From the NCBI GenBank assembly GCA_032622095.1, contig CP136069.1:53366760-53430759 (forward strand): a DNA stretch of 64,000 nt, written 5' to 3'. Of the stretch, positions 13,301-19,959 are shown in pieces. The DNA is from Siphonodentalium dalli. Its lineage: Eukaryota; Mollusca; Scaphopoda; Gadilida; Siphonodentaliidae. Made by a program: the position numbers and the translations under genes. Every line of letters begins with the position of its first letter. Positions within the stretch are counted from its first letter, which is position 1. Under the pieces are notes generated by a model. That model saw only the letters and a list, made by a program, of their open reading frames with translations, made no database searches and was not told the origin of the DNA.

Positions 13301-16300
13301 ATATTTCAACTGTATTTACTGATTATAATGGAGTAATTACATGTACTCATTATAATGGTTTTATAAATGGGCTTTAGTATTGCATACAAAAATTATTGAA
13401 TCATAGAAAGGTGATGTTGGGGTATAAACTGAACTTCAGCTATTATAACTTCTCCCTGATAACACCCAACTTTTCCCTGATAGGCAAATATTCAAAACTT
13501 CTTATCTAGGATGGTGGTCCCTGTGTTAAATCGCGAAAACGTTTTTGTTACCAGTGCATTACGGAGTTCTATGCATTACTCCCTTCCATACCTACTCCCA
13601 ATCGGGGCTATGGCCCTTGTATTCTGACTTTGGCACATCATGCTGATATTTTGATTCTCCTCACTTCCAGCAGATTTTAAGCCTGCATAATGTTTAACCC
13701 TTTGTATACTAAATACTAATTTATGAGTGCAGGTAGTTCCTTTGGAAATGTTCAGATAATAAGTTCAATAAACGACAATATATCCTTCAAATAAATTGGA
13801 CTCATTCTGCACTTATATCATGTGTCGTCTGATTATTTTTCCTGAAAACCCTTCCAAATGAACAATGGACCGTTCCAATGTATAAGTTTATAACTTAATA
13901 GGAGAATCCATAAATTTAGTATAGAAATGGTTAAAGCCACATATAATGTTTGTTAGCAACATAAACATTTGGAAGATAGTGAATACTGTACATATCATTG
14001 CAAATGGCATCAATTCACAAATATAACATCCATTCTTGCAACAACAAAAAAACTTGAGATAATCATTGAATTCCCAATTCATATTTCAGCTATAGAATTG
14101 AGCAGTGAATCACTAATATTAGTTGCATAATACCATAAATAAATAACACATGCAACAATATATTTGTGTCTATGCATGGGCAGGAAGCCCAACATGTAAG
14201 AAGGCAAAACAAACTAGCAAGCCTGCAAATTGTGTGTCATTTACAGAATTCTGAATTTAGTGACGCTATCCCGCAAGGTGGGCTAGTGTCACCAAATTCA
14301 CTCTCTGGGAACCTCATTCTGCTTAGGCATCAAATGCTATGGGAGACCTATGATCAGATTGAGGTTCCCCAGTTGAAGTTGATATTCACCTGTTAGTAAC
14401 CTAATTTATGCTTTTTATCTTCTGAAAATTAGGGCATATAGAAACTGAAGAAAAGGGAAAAAGTAACTAAAACAATGTTAATTTCAGACTATAGAAACTT
14501 CCCAGAAGATGAGGCCAAAGCAGAATGAGGTCCAGAGAGGATGAATTTGGTGATGCTAACCCGCTATGTTGAATAGAGTCACTAAATATACCCTCAGGGG
14601 ACCTCATTCTGCAAAGGTCAGACACACTATATAGGGAGTATAACTACCAGTATATATATATATTTTATTTAGATCCCTGCGAATCGGGGGCTTTCATTTT
14701 AAATCAAATCGGGCAAGATTCAAAATTTCTTTGAATCATTCATCAAGAGTGAAGTTCAGAGAACATTTAAACCGGTAGCCATAACAAATCAAAAACATTA
14801 TAGAGATAAAAGATCATTGATGGATCTTGTATTATTGAACCAAATTAAGGAGTCTTCTCTGCAATAAACCATCTTCAGTAATACCCTAAATAATCGACTC
14901 CTTAACCACAGCAGAATTATGGGTAACTTTTCAGGATTTAGTTGGAAATATAGCTTGTTGCCATTCATCGGAAAGCTCTCAGTGAGAGCTTTCCGGTAAA
15001 TGGCAACAAGCCATACTTCCGACTAAATGCTGACAAGTTACCCATTATTCTTCTGTGGTTAAGGAGTCGATTATTTAGGGCATTACTGTACATGTAGAAC
15101 TAATGTGATGGTACCAGAAGCAGCAAAGGCTGGGCTGTCACCCGGAGCATACCCCCATTTAGCATACTGCCCGGAGTAAGCATACCTATAACCCATGGCA
15201 CACTGACACAAAAATCAACATTTTCAGACAAACAAAGATAAATAATGCTAGAACGGAAAACTTGAACAAAACGATTGAACAATCCATTGAATGTCCTGAT
15301 AGTGGTGAACATCCATCCCAAATCTCATTGAGATCCGATAAACTACTCTGCTCGGATAGACAAAAATACAAACATTTCCGGACAAATAAAGATAAATAAC
15401 ACTAGAACGAAAACCCATATAAAACAATTAAACATTCCTCTGAATAACCTCATAGTGGTGAACATCCAAACCAAAGTTCATTGAGATCCGACAACCTGTG
15501 GATGAGATATCCACTCAGAAGGACAAAAAACTAACATTCCCCGATAAACAAAAATGAAAAACTCTAGAACGGAAAACCTGACAACACGAATGAACACTCG
15601 ATTAAATGTCATGACAGTAGTGAATATCTGTATTAAATTTCATTGAGATCTGCCACTCAGTGGTGGAGATATACGTGTATGCTCGAATGTACAAAAAACC
15701 AACATTTCGAGATAAAAATAATATGAATAACACTGAAACGGAGAGACTGAACAAAATGATTGAACACTCCATTGAATGTCCTGAACATTAGTAGTGAACA
15801 TCCTTATTAAATTTGGAATAGCTCTGGAATGGAAAATCTCTATGGGAGACTCACATATATAAGATAATTCATTGGCACAGGGTTTTTGCAAAATTTCAGT
15901 AAGATTCAGTCATGGAAGGGCTAACTATTTTCTTACCCTGGGTAGTGTGTCTGTGATTGCACAGTGATTAAGTGCTTTTATCAATGACACCATGGAGGTG
16001 TGTGTAGCATAAGGATCACACAGGATCATTGATAGGTCACTGAAAATATAGAGACAAACTGGTTATATCATAATGGTGTGTGGCATACTCAGCCATACTG
16101 TCATGTAGAGCACATGTTGATGCATCACTAGCCAGAAAAAGACAGACATTTGATAAACTGAAGGCATAATGCTTCACTCTTAAGTTTTGATAAACCGCAC
16201 TAGTAGAAAGTGTAATAATTGTTCTCAATATGTCATAGGTTATTAACTTAACACTTTCGTGATGGGAGCTGCGCTGGTAGTATAATTTTAATTAGAACTG

Positions 16301-17197
16301 TGCTCACCCAAGAACGAATTCTTGTCCCTTCCTGATGCCATCCAGGAAACCCTGAAGTTCCTTTGACCTCTTTACGTCGACGATGTGTTCCCGAATACAA
16401 GCATCGATACACCATGTGAACTTATGACATGGATCGGCTGAACAGATCTCCTGAATTTCCAGATCATGAAGAGCCATTAGAAGCTCAGCACGTAGGGAGC
16501 AATAGTGAACATTCCTCGTACGGAGAAACAATGTCCGCAAAAACTGCAACACCATGTCATATAACTTAATATTCTTCCCGATCATGTGAACAAGTTTCTG
16601 TAGAACGTCACCTTGTCTGCGAACTTTTGGTGACGGCGAATAAAATGTAACTGTGACACTATCATAGTTGAACAACAAAGCTTCTCGTTCATGAATGTAT
16701 TGAGTAAGAAGTGGTGATACTTCATCCCCAAACAAGGCTTGATTGTTCTGCCAGATCTGTCTTTTGACCTCTGTTGCCGATACGTTGTAAAGTGTTTTAT
16801 CTTCAACGATCTTTGTCAAGTACTGCTCTTTTATCTCCGGAATATGCTTCATTATACACATAACCACTGGCTGCACAGTTTTTACTTTAACAACAGGAAA
16901 GCTCTTCTCTAGTAAACCTTCTAACTTCGCCATTTTATCTTGATTGTCGCTGTTAGCCAGGTTAGTGATCCGCTGGAGTAAATTCTCTCGAACTTCTTCG
17001 AGAACAGATGAGTGGAAATCCACCCTTTTAATGACATGGAGATCAATGAATGGTAGTGAAGGTCGTAGTGATGGTAACAGGATGCCGTTGTCATTTTGAA
17101 ATTCTTCGATGGCCAGCAGTGGGTCTGAACAATTGGTGAGTGCATCTCTCAAAAAATCGCCACCCGCTATTCCCAAATCTTCAAGTCCCGTTGTCAT
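1218..17197 (-). CDS. NELFB: Negative elongation factor B (NELF-B / COBRA1), six exons, complete
   Basis: NELF-B is the scaffold subunit of the nuclear NELF complex (A, B, C/D, E), which with DSIF holds RNA polymerase II in promoter-proximal pausing. Join, in transcript order: 16308-17197, 15937-16039, 12976-13071, 11369-11737, 6235-6354, 1218-1355. The exons total 1716 nt, giving 571 residues plus stop, close to the roughly 580 of the human protein. Family-diagnostic stretches include VEVKRQIWQ-like and NQALFGDEVSPLL near residues 143-164, KLYDMVLQFLRTLFLRTRNV at 211-230, the AWDMIDSQVFKEPKM block at 349-363, and a helical C-terminal half ending in a proline-rich tail. All five introns have GT and AG ends; the donor after exon 3 is a weak GTTGGT. 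The start is the first ATG of the long first exon and aligns with the known N-terminus (the GLEDLGIA-like segment). No frameshift or stop was seen, so this should be a functional gene. The introns are packed with transposons. Confidence 0.96.
1398..1771 (+). mobile_element. Tandem-core element with 3' hairpin, family f
   Basis: Starts after a CCCAATGGGACTAA-like segment with GGATACTCC. It contains GGGGGATAACTCCACCAAAA and GCACAGGTTCCC segments, a TGGATGGACGACGGATGGAC microsatellite, and ends in a hairpin at 1724-1771 (AGTATACCCCC, ACTTCGTTG loop region, long G run, GGTAT). The 5' GATAC(T/C)CCC is complementary to the 3' arm. A related partial copy lies at 2278-2590. Both are in NELFB intron 5. 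The Helentron-associated class is inferred from architecture. Confidence 0.6.
1788..2022 (-). mobile_element. piggyBac-like miniature element (TTAA TSD)
   Basis: A 235-bp element bounded by TTAA at 1784-1787 and 2023-2026. The ends are CCCTTCCATGACTGAAGC and GCTCCCATCATGAAATGG, imperfect inverted repeats of the same type as the copy at 5957-6199. The middle holds the characteristic palindromes TCTTATATATGCGAGG and CTCGCATATATAAGAG. It lies in NELFB intron 5. Confidence 0.75.
2278..2590 (+). mobile_element. Partial family f tandem-core element
   Basis: Begins with TCCCAATGGGACTAAGGATA followed by CCCCCATGG, like the start near 1390. It has the AAGGGGATAACTCCACTAAA and CACAGGTTCCCTTGG segments, then decays. 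No 3' hairpin is present, so it is 3' truncated. Confidence 0.5.
2915..3113 (+). mobile_element. TTAA-flanked element, weak TIR
   Basis: TTAA at 2911-2914 and 3114-3117 with CCCATCCCTTGG inside the left end and CCTTGGG inside the right end. It carries the CATTTATATAAGAGAATGCA segment shared with the piggyBac-like miniature elements here. The terminal repeats are short and imperfect, so the borders are less certain than for 4895-5130. Confidence 0.45.
3830..4072 (+). mobile_element. GGCCATAACTC-type element, 3' end (family a)
   Basis: Contains AAAAGGGCCATAACTCAGTT, the CGAACTCGATCTGTCTTTTG unit, a GGACAGACAGACGGACGGAT microsatellite, GTGGTCAATCCGGACAAC, and a terminal GTTTAC...GTAAAC hairpin. 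This is the same 3' terminus as at 24640-25057 and, reversed, at 57389-57610 and 56697. Confidence 0.7.
4895..5130 (+). mobile_element. piggyBac-like miniature element with perfect 16-bp TIR
   Basis: A 236-bp element with TTAA at 4891-4894 and 5131-5134. The left end CCCTTTGAGTGCCAGG and right end CCTGGCACTCAAAGGG are exact reverse complements. The inside shows GGCCGATCTCATCGGCC next to the left TIR and a large central palindrome of TCTTATATATGCGAGG and CTCGCATATATAAGAG. It carries no coding capacity, so it depended on a piggyBac-type transposase in trans. It is in NELFB intron 5. Confidence 0.9.
5957..6199 (+). mobile_element. piggyBac-like miniature element next to NELFB exon 5 donor
   Basis: A 243-bp element with TTAA at 5953-5956 and 6200-6203. 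The left end CCCTTTCATGACGGGAGC and right end AGCTCCAGTCATGGAAGAG are imperfect inverted repeats. It contains two copies of the TATATATGCGAGGCTC / ACTCGCATATATAAGAG palindrome. Its end lies about 31 nt from the 5' splice site at 6234. Confidence 0.85.
6235..6354 (-). CDS. NELFB: NELFB exon 5 (residues 487-526)
   Basis: The acceptor CTATGTAG ends at 6355. The 120-nt exon encodes PAVSKENVLCHTMKLLIHIH and continues through PPARLQSLLEKLTPNNE, matching the KENVHRHALRLLIHLHPRVA and LEALQKALEP region of the family. The donor is GAG then GTAATT. It lies only 31 nt from the TTAA site of the piggyBac-like element at 5957-6199. Confidence 0.93.
6895..7258 (+). repeat. Palindrome-ended dispersed repeat in NELFB intron 4
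   Basis: Bounded by GCAGAATGAGATCCCCAGAG and, inverted, GGGACCTCAGTCTGC. It contains TTTTAGTTACTTTTTCCC. The same segments appear in opposite orientation at 14225-14640. Shorter pieces lie at 1129-1160 and 7315-7395. It resembles a foldback or MITE-type DNA element; I could not define a target-site duplication. Confidence 0.6.
7315..7395 (+). repeat. Short copy of the GCAGAATGAGGTCCCC repeat
   Basis: Contains GCAGAATGAGGTCCCCAGAG, then GTGAATTTAGTGACACT and a partial inverted partner AGTGTCACTAAA. It is the end of the family seen at 6895-7258. Confidence 0.5.
7396..9067. other. NELFB intron 4, unassigned sequence
   Basis: No coding signal recognised. Around 7910-7980 there is a GTCGACTGAGG / GACTAGTTGACT patch like the ends of hAT-type elements, but I could not find a partner end. 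Short ORFs at 8021-8334 overlap on both strands and show no family resemblance. Confidence 0.4.
9076..10043. mobile_element. Non-autonomous hAT-like element, 968 bp, 8-bp TSD
   Basis: CCTGACTG is repeated exactly at 9068-9075 and 10044-10051. The element begins CAGGCCTCAGCTTACCAGG and ends CTGCAAGCTGAGGCCTG, giving a 13-bp perfect TIR with a few further matches. An 8-bp TSD and CAGG-type termini are the hallmark of the hAT superfamily. Subterminal GGGAGAAGT and ACTTCTCCCT motifs repeat near the right end. The internal ORFs (for example 9482-9682) show no transposase similarity. It is inside NELFB intron 4. Confidence 0.85.
10052..11368. other. NELFB intron 4, no further feature seen
   Basis: AT-rich intronic sequence after the hAT-like element. 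The overlapping ORFs at 9901-10331 straddle the element edge and are not credible genes. No repeat ends or splice-bounded exon recognised. Confidence 0.5.
11369..11737 (-). CDS. NELFB: NELFB exon 4 (residues 364-486)
   Basis: The acceptor ATTTCCAG ends at 11738. The 369-nt exon begins GAA CAT TAC (EHY) and includes LTRYLPLIVSMTVDD, the helical segment MYHMLSTAKLRDRHGLSLVL, and ends VFDDFLL before a perfect GTAAGT donor at 11368. It matches the HEAT-like middle of NELF-B (vertebrate ITRFLP, YYVLHITKQRNK, SSLFDGFFL). Confidence 0.95.
11738..12975. other. NELFB intron 3, no further feature seen
   Basis: 1238 bp between exons 4 and 3. A small ORF at 11860-12051 has no recognisable content. No transposon termini identified. 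Confidence 0.5.
12976..13071 (-). CDS. NELFB: NELFB exon 3 (residues 332-363)
   Basis: The acceptor CCCCTCAG ends at 13072. The 96-nt exon encodes DNSELQLLIRMMSLSLGAWD then MIDSQVFKEPKM, nearly identical to the vertebrate AWDMIDSQVFKEPKM block. The donor is ATG then GTTGGT at 12975, a GT donor with a poor consensus. It is required because KM followed by E of exon 4 matches the family exactly. Confidence 0.93.
13072..14224. other. NELFB intron 2, 3' part
   Basis: Contains GGGAGAAGTGATTTCTCCCT near 13268-13287 and ACTTCTCCCTGAT near 13448, motifs also found in the hAT-like element at 9076-10043. This suggests remnants of a related element. Otherwise nothing seen. Confidence 0.35.
14225..14640 (-). 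repeat. Inverted copy of the 6895-7258 repeat, NELFB intron 2
   Basis: Reverse complement of the intron 4 repeat: GGGAAAAAGTAACTAAAA near 14455, CTTCCCAGAAGATGAGG near 14500, and GACCTCATTCTGC at the right end. Together with the copy at 6895-7258 it brackets NELFB exons 3 and 4 with complementary sequence. Confidence 0.6.
14875..15090. repeat. Long hairpin (foldback element), about 216 bp
   Basis: The left arm begins TCAGTAATACCCTAAATAAT and CGACTCCTTAACCACAG. The right arm ends with CTGTGGTTAAGGAGTCG and ATTATTTAGGGCATTACTG. The apex is GAAAGCTCTCA / TGAGAGCTTTC near 14972-14992. Arms of about 100 nt pair with few mismatches. No coding content. It lies in NELFB intron 2. Confidence 0.8.
15130..15838. 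mobile_element. Tandem-core element, family d (about 160-bp units x4)
   Basis: Units begin near 15212, 15374, 15534 and 15702. Each has AGATAAATAA(C/T)-like, CTAGAACGGAAAAC-like, CACTCCATTGAATGTC-like and TTCATTGAGATCCG-like segments, with period 160-168 bp. The 5' flank at 15130-15190 has GGAGCATACCCCCA. No 3' hairpin is visible before the truncated miniature element at 15839. It resembles the roughly 160-bp tandem cores of bivalve 'pearl' elements. It is in NELFB intron 2. Confidence 0.6.
15839..15920 (+). mobile_element. Truncated piggyBac-like miniature element beside exon 2 donor
   Basis: 3' half only: CTATGGGAGACTCACATATA, TTCATTGGCACAGGGTT, then CAGTCATGGAAGGG followed by CTAA, a decayed TTAA site at 15921-15924. 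It ends 15 nt from the NELFB exon 2 donor at 15936-15935. Confidence 0.65.
15937..16039 (-). CDS. NELFB: NELFB exon 2 (residues 298-331)
   Basis: The acceptor TTTTCAG ends at 16040 and the donor GTAAGA starts at 15936. The exon encodes DLSMILCDPYATHT... and ends ITDTLPR, which aligns with the DLSMILCDPF and ETLPR segments of vertebrate NELF-B. The ORF search misses it because it is only 103 nt. A truncated TTAA-type miniature element ends 15 nt from its donor. Confidence 0.93.
16252..16281 (+). mobile_element. Terminal fragment of a piggyBac-like miniature element
   Basis: TTAA at 16248-16251 followed by CACTTTCGTGATGGGAGC and TGCGCTGG, matching the left end of the element at 5957. Only about 30 bp remain. 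It is in NELFB intron 1, about 26 nt from the exon 1 donor. Confidence 0.55.
16308..17197 (-). CDS. NELFB: NELFB exon 1 (coding residues 1-297)
   Basis: Coding start ATG is at 17197-17195. The exon runs 890 nt to a donor reading GG then GTGAGC at 16307. It encodes the N-terminal half, from the GLEDLG start through the CHKFTWCIDACIRE and LQGFLDGIRKGQE segments. The split glycine codon (GG plus T) is completed by exon 2. It is unusually large compared with the other five exons. Any 5' UTR lies above 17197 and cannot be delimited by eye. Confidence 0.96.
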
Positions 17198-17344
17198 GGT
17201 GACTATAATTTTTGTGACACTTCTCTTGATTCTTAGTATATGGTACTACATGTAGATTGCACTAGATATCCTTTTACACACCAAATATACTGCAACTCAG
17301 TGATCACCTGTAAAGATACAAGGTATGACATGAGAAATTTGAAT
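17198..17344 (-). promoter_or_regulatory. Immediate 5' flank of NELFB
   Basis: Sequence upstream of the NELFB start codon. It should hold the 5' UTR and possibly the core promoter. I see no clear TATA box or initiator at a fixed distance, and position 17345 onward is already repeat, so any proximal promoter is short. Confidence 0.3.
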
Positions 17345-17516
17345 CCAAAATGGCTGCTGGCTGCCAAGTTTGGAGACGATCGGATGAGAGATGTGACCTG
17401 TAGGGTATGCTAACAGAAATGGTTGATGGACAGATGCACAAACGCACGGAAGGATGGACTACGGATGCCAACACATGGCAATAGCCCAAACTTGACTTTG
17501 TCAAATTGAGCCAAAA
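17345..17516 (+). mobile_element. 3' end of a family b (CAAGATGGC) element
   Basis: Contains a single unit remnant CCAAAATGGCTGCTGG, GACGATCGGATGAGAGATG, ACCTGTAGGGTATGCT, GACAGATGCACAAACGCACG and the terminus CATGGCAATAGCCC ... TTGACTTTGTCAA ... TTGAGCC. These match in order the 3' end of the large element ending at 30747. It lies about 150 bp upstream of the NELFB start codon. Confidence 0.6.
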
Positions 17517-18017
17517 ACGCGACATGTCGCTTCTGTTGTGCGATGAAAAATTTGAGATTTTGCATGTTTTGTCATGCGACATAACATGCAACAAAATAAT
17601 TCAAGTTTTGTTGCTTTCTTGCATTCAAACATGTGATACACATGTCGCTTTCATTGCGCAAGTTATGCAACAAGAAGCGGCATTAGGCAGTGGCCCTCAT
17701 AGTATTCCAGACATTTCCCAGACGTGTGGACACAACTTGTGTCAAAGATAATAGATAAGATAAGATCAATTTTATGTAAAAATCTGAGGTAAAACCATTA
17801 TCAATTCAGAAACAACTAGATATTCTGCTTAATAAGCTGAAATTAGCTTATTAAGTGGAATATCCATCAGTGGTGTGATGATTTGCTGTAGGTCCCCAAA
17901 TTTGCATAGGTCCATTAAAATGGGTGAAGGAGACCATTTTTAAAGGGAGGAACTGGTGTGCATAGGTCAATTGAGATGTATTTTAATGAATAACAACACC
18001 ACTGATGTTATTAATAT

Positions 18018-18092
18018 TAGGTACGATTAATCGATTATAGTCGATTATTGACGACCGATTATCGATTTTCAAAATCAATAATCGTGGCACCT
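18018..18092. repeat. Short ATTAATCGATT-rich inverted repeat
   Basis: Ends are AGGTACGATTAATCGATT and AATCAATAATCGTGGCACCT, imperfect inverted repeats. The interior is GTCGATTATTGACGACC. It is probably a deleted DNA-transposon remnant at the edge of the LINE fragment. Confidence 0.4.
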
Positions 18093-19958
18093 CTACCCTG
18101 AAGCTCTCCCAGTCTGCTTTGGAGTATAGATATACTGTTCTAGGTGATGCTTTGGTGATTGATGGTTTCAGATTTGCTGTTATGCATACAATATCCTGGT
18201 CAGATACTCCTGAGTTTATATTGTTTGTGTGCGGAATCTGATGTTAAGACCAGGTCTAGAGTGTTTTTGTCTCTGGTTTTCCCTCCGACTACTTGTGTTA
18301 GTGTGAACTTACTGTGAAGTCGTCAAGTAGGTCGATAAATTCATCATAGAGCTTTAGGTTGGGACACTTGCTTCTTATTTTGGGTATATTTTCTTTAGGG
18401 TCCTGCGAATTGGAGATTTTGATCGAATCGAATATCGAATCGAATTCTGGAAATCGAATCGAATATCGAATCATATCTGTGTTTTGCATTCTCAATTGGG
18501 CATGTTTTGTCAACGATTAGACAATTTGTGAAACGTTCTATCAACTACATGCACGAAGTTCCATCATAACTAATGTGGCGATGAACTGTCGTTTGCAATA
18601 CTATTAACTTCAAATGATAATTGTCGAGAAAAAAAGGCAGATTTAAAAAATATGTCCATGATTAATATATAACCACTAAACGGATTATCAGAAGTAAAGT
18701 CACGCGAAATTTGTACAGTTTGCATGTACATGCAAAATTTCAAATCGACATTCGGAATCACCTGTTGTTATAAACTTGAAGATGCAACAACAGTCGCAGG
18801 GTAGCCTGATTATGTAGTGCTGGTTGCTTCTTGGACAGATGATTCCATAGATGGGTCATTGTCCCAGATGCCTGCGATTTATACACCAGGTTGCATTCAT
18901 CTCATGTGTACATCCCTGCACTATACCTGCAGCTTTATCATGTTTAAAATAAACATGAATAACGACGACATTTTGTCAGGTGTCAAAGAACGGTCAGAAA
19001 TTGAAAGTAAACTTCAGAAGAAAACATCGCCAAAATGCACTTTTCGATGCCGGGAACACGTGTTGTTTAAATTCTCAGCTATACTACATAATGCAAAATC
19101 TGAGACGGATAGACGGCGGATAATGCTAGCGGTTGCTCAGTCTCATAGCTATTATTATTCACGCGCGTTGTCGGTCCATCGGTGATCTCCGAGCTTTTGG
19201 CTACCATGTTCAAAGCTAGAATTCAAGCGTATTTAGTAGTCCTATAGTGGCTAATTGCTGGCTATACTTATATCTAATATATGTAATCGCGATGTATAAT
19301 AAGAATTATAAGGTGCATATATACATCATTTTCATTAATTAAATGGCACAAAAACAGCTAAGATCGATGTCCGTAAACAGCCTACTTTTCCACCAGTGTA
19401 TATTCAAAATTTCGAGTTGGCAATTTCGACTCGAATTCGAATCGAATTTGACTTTCGAATCGAATCTCGAATCGAATATCGAATATTCGCAGGACCCTAA
19501 TTTTCTTGTCCGAATCGAGATTAGGAAATTTGAAGTCCCCGGCTACCCAAATGTGTCCGTTAGCAATTGATTCTAGATTAAAGTTCAATGCATCTATGCT
19601 ATCTTTGTCACTTTCTTCAGGGCGGTAGAAAGCTCCAAGATAAAGTGCTTTACATGAGTGAAGTTTGATTTTCTGATTTAATTTTTCACCCATAACTCTT
19701 CGCTTTCCTGTGGTATGTTGGATGGTAGAGAATGTTCTGTTACTGTCAGGCAGTTTTTGACAATGATGCAAACCCCTCCTCCCTTTACTTTGAGTCTGTC
19801 TTTGAATACAAAGAGACTGTGACAGGATTTCACCATCAGCGATGTGTGGTTTCAACCATGTTTCGGTGCCAACGATCATGTCAGGAGACTCAGTTTCAAG
19901 AATGGCTTGGAGCTGATCTCTTTTATTCATGATGGAACAGAAATTTACCTGTACATAC
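18093..19958 (-). pseudogene. Non-LTR retrotransposon endonuclease fragment, split by a hAT-like element
   Basis: The minus-strand reading gives YVQVNFCSIMNKRDQLQAIL, then SPDMIVGTETWLKP, LYLGAFYRPEE and GHIWVAGDFKFPNLD. These are the catalytic landmarks (TETW, YRP, GDFN-like) of an APE-type endonuclease domain of Jockey-like LINEs. It continues after the insertion as KIRSKCPNLKLYDEFIDLL and NTLDLVLTS. Frameshifts near residues 55-90 and later show it is dead. The two parts (19508-19958 and 18093-18395) are separated by an 1104-bp element. The reverse transcriptase is missing. Confidence 0.85.
18396..19499. mobile_element. Non-autonomous hAT-like element, 1104 bp, 8-bp TSD, inside a LINE
   Basis: ATTTTCTT is duplicated exactly at 18388-18395 and 19500-19507. 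The ends TAGGGTCCTGCGAAT and ATTCGCAGGACCCTA are perfect 15-bp inverted repeats. Both subterminal regions carry many TCGAATCGAATATCGAAT motifs, a typical transposase-binding arrangement. Removing the element and one TSD copy restores the LINE reading DKKIYPKIRSKCPNLK, which confirms the borders. No transposase recognised inside. Confidence 0.9.
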
Positions 19959-19959
19959 T

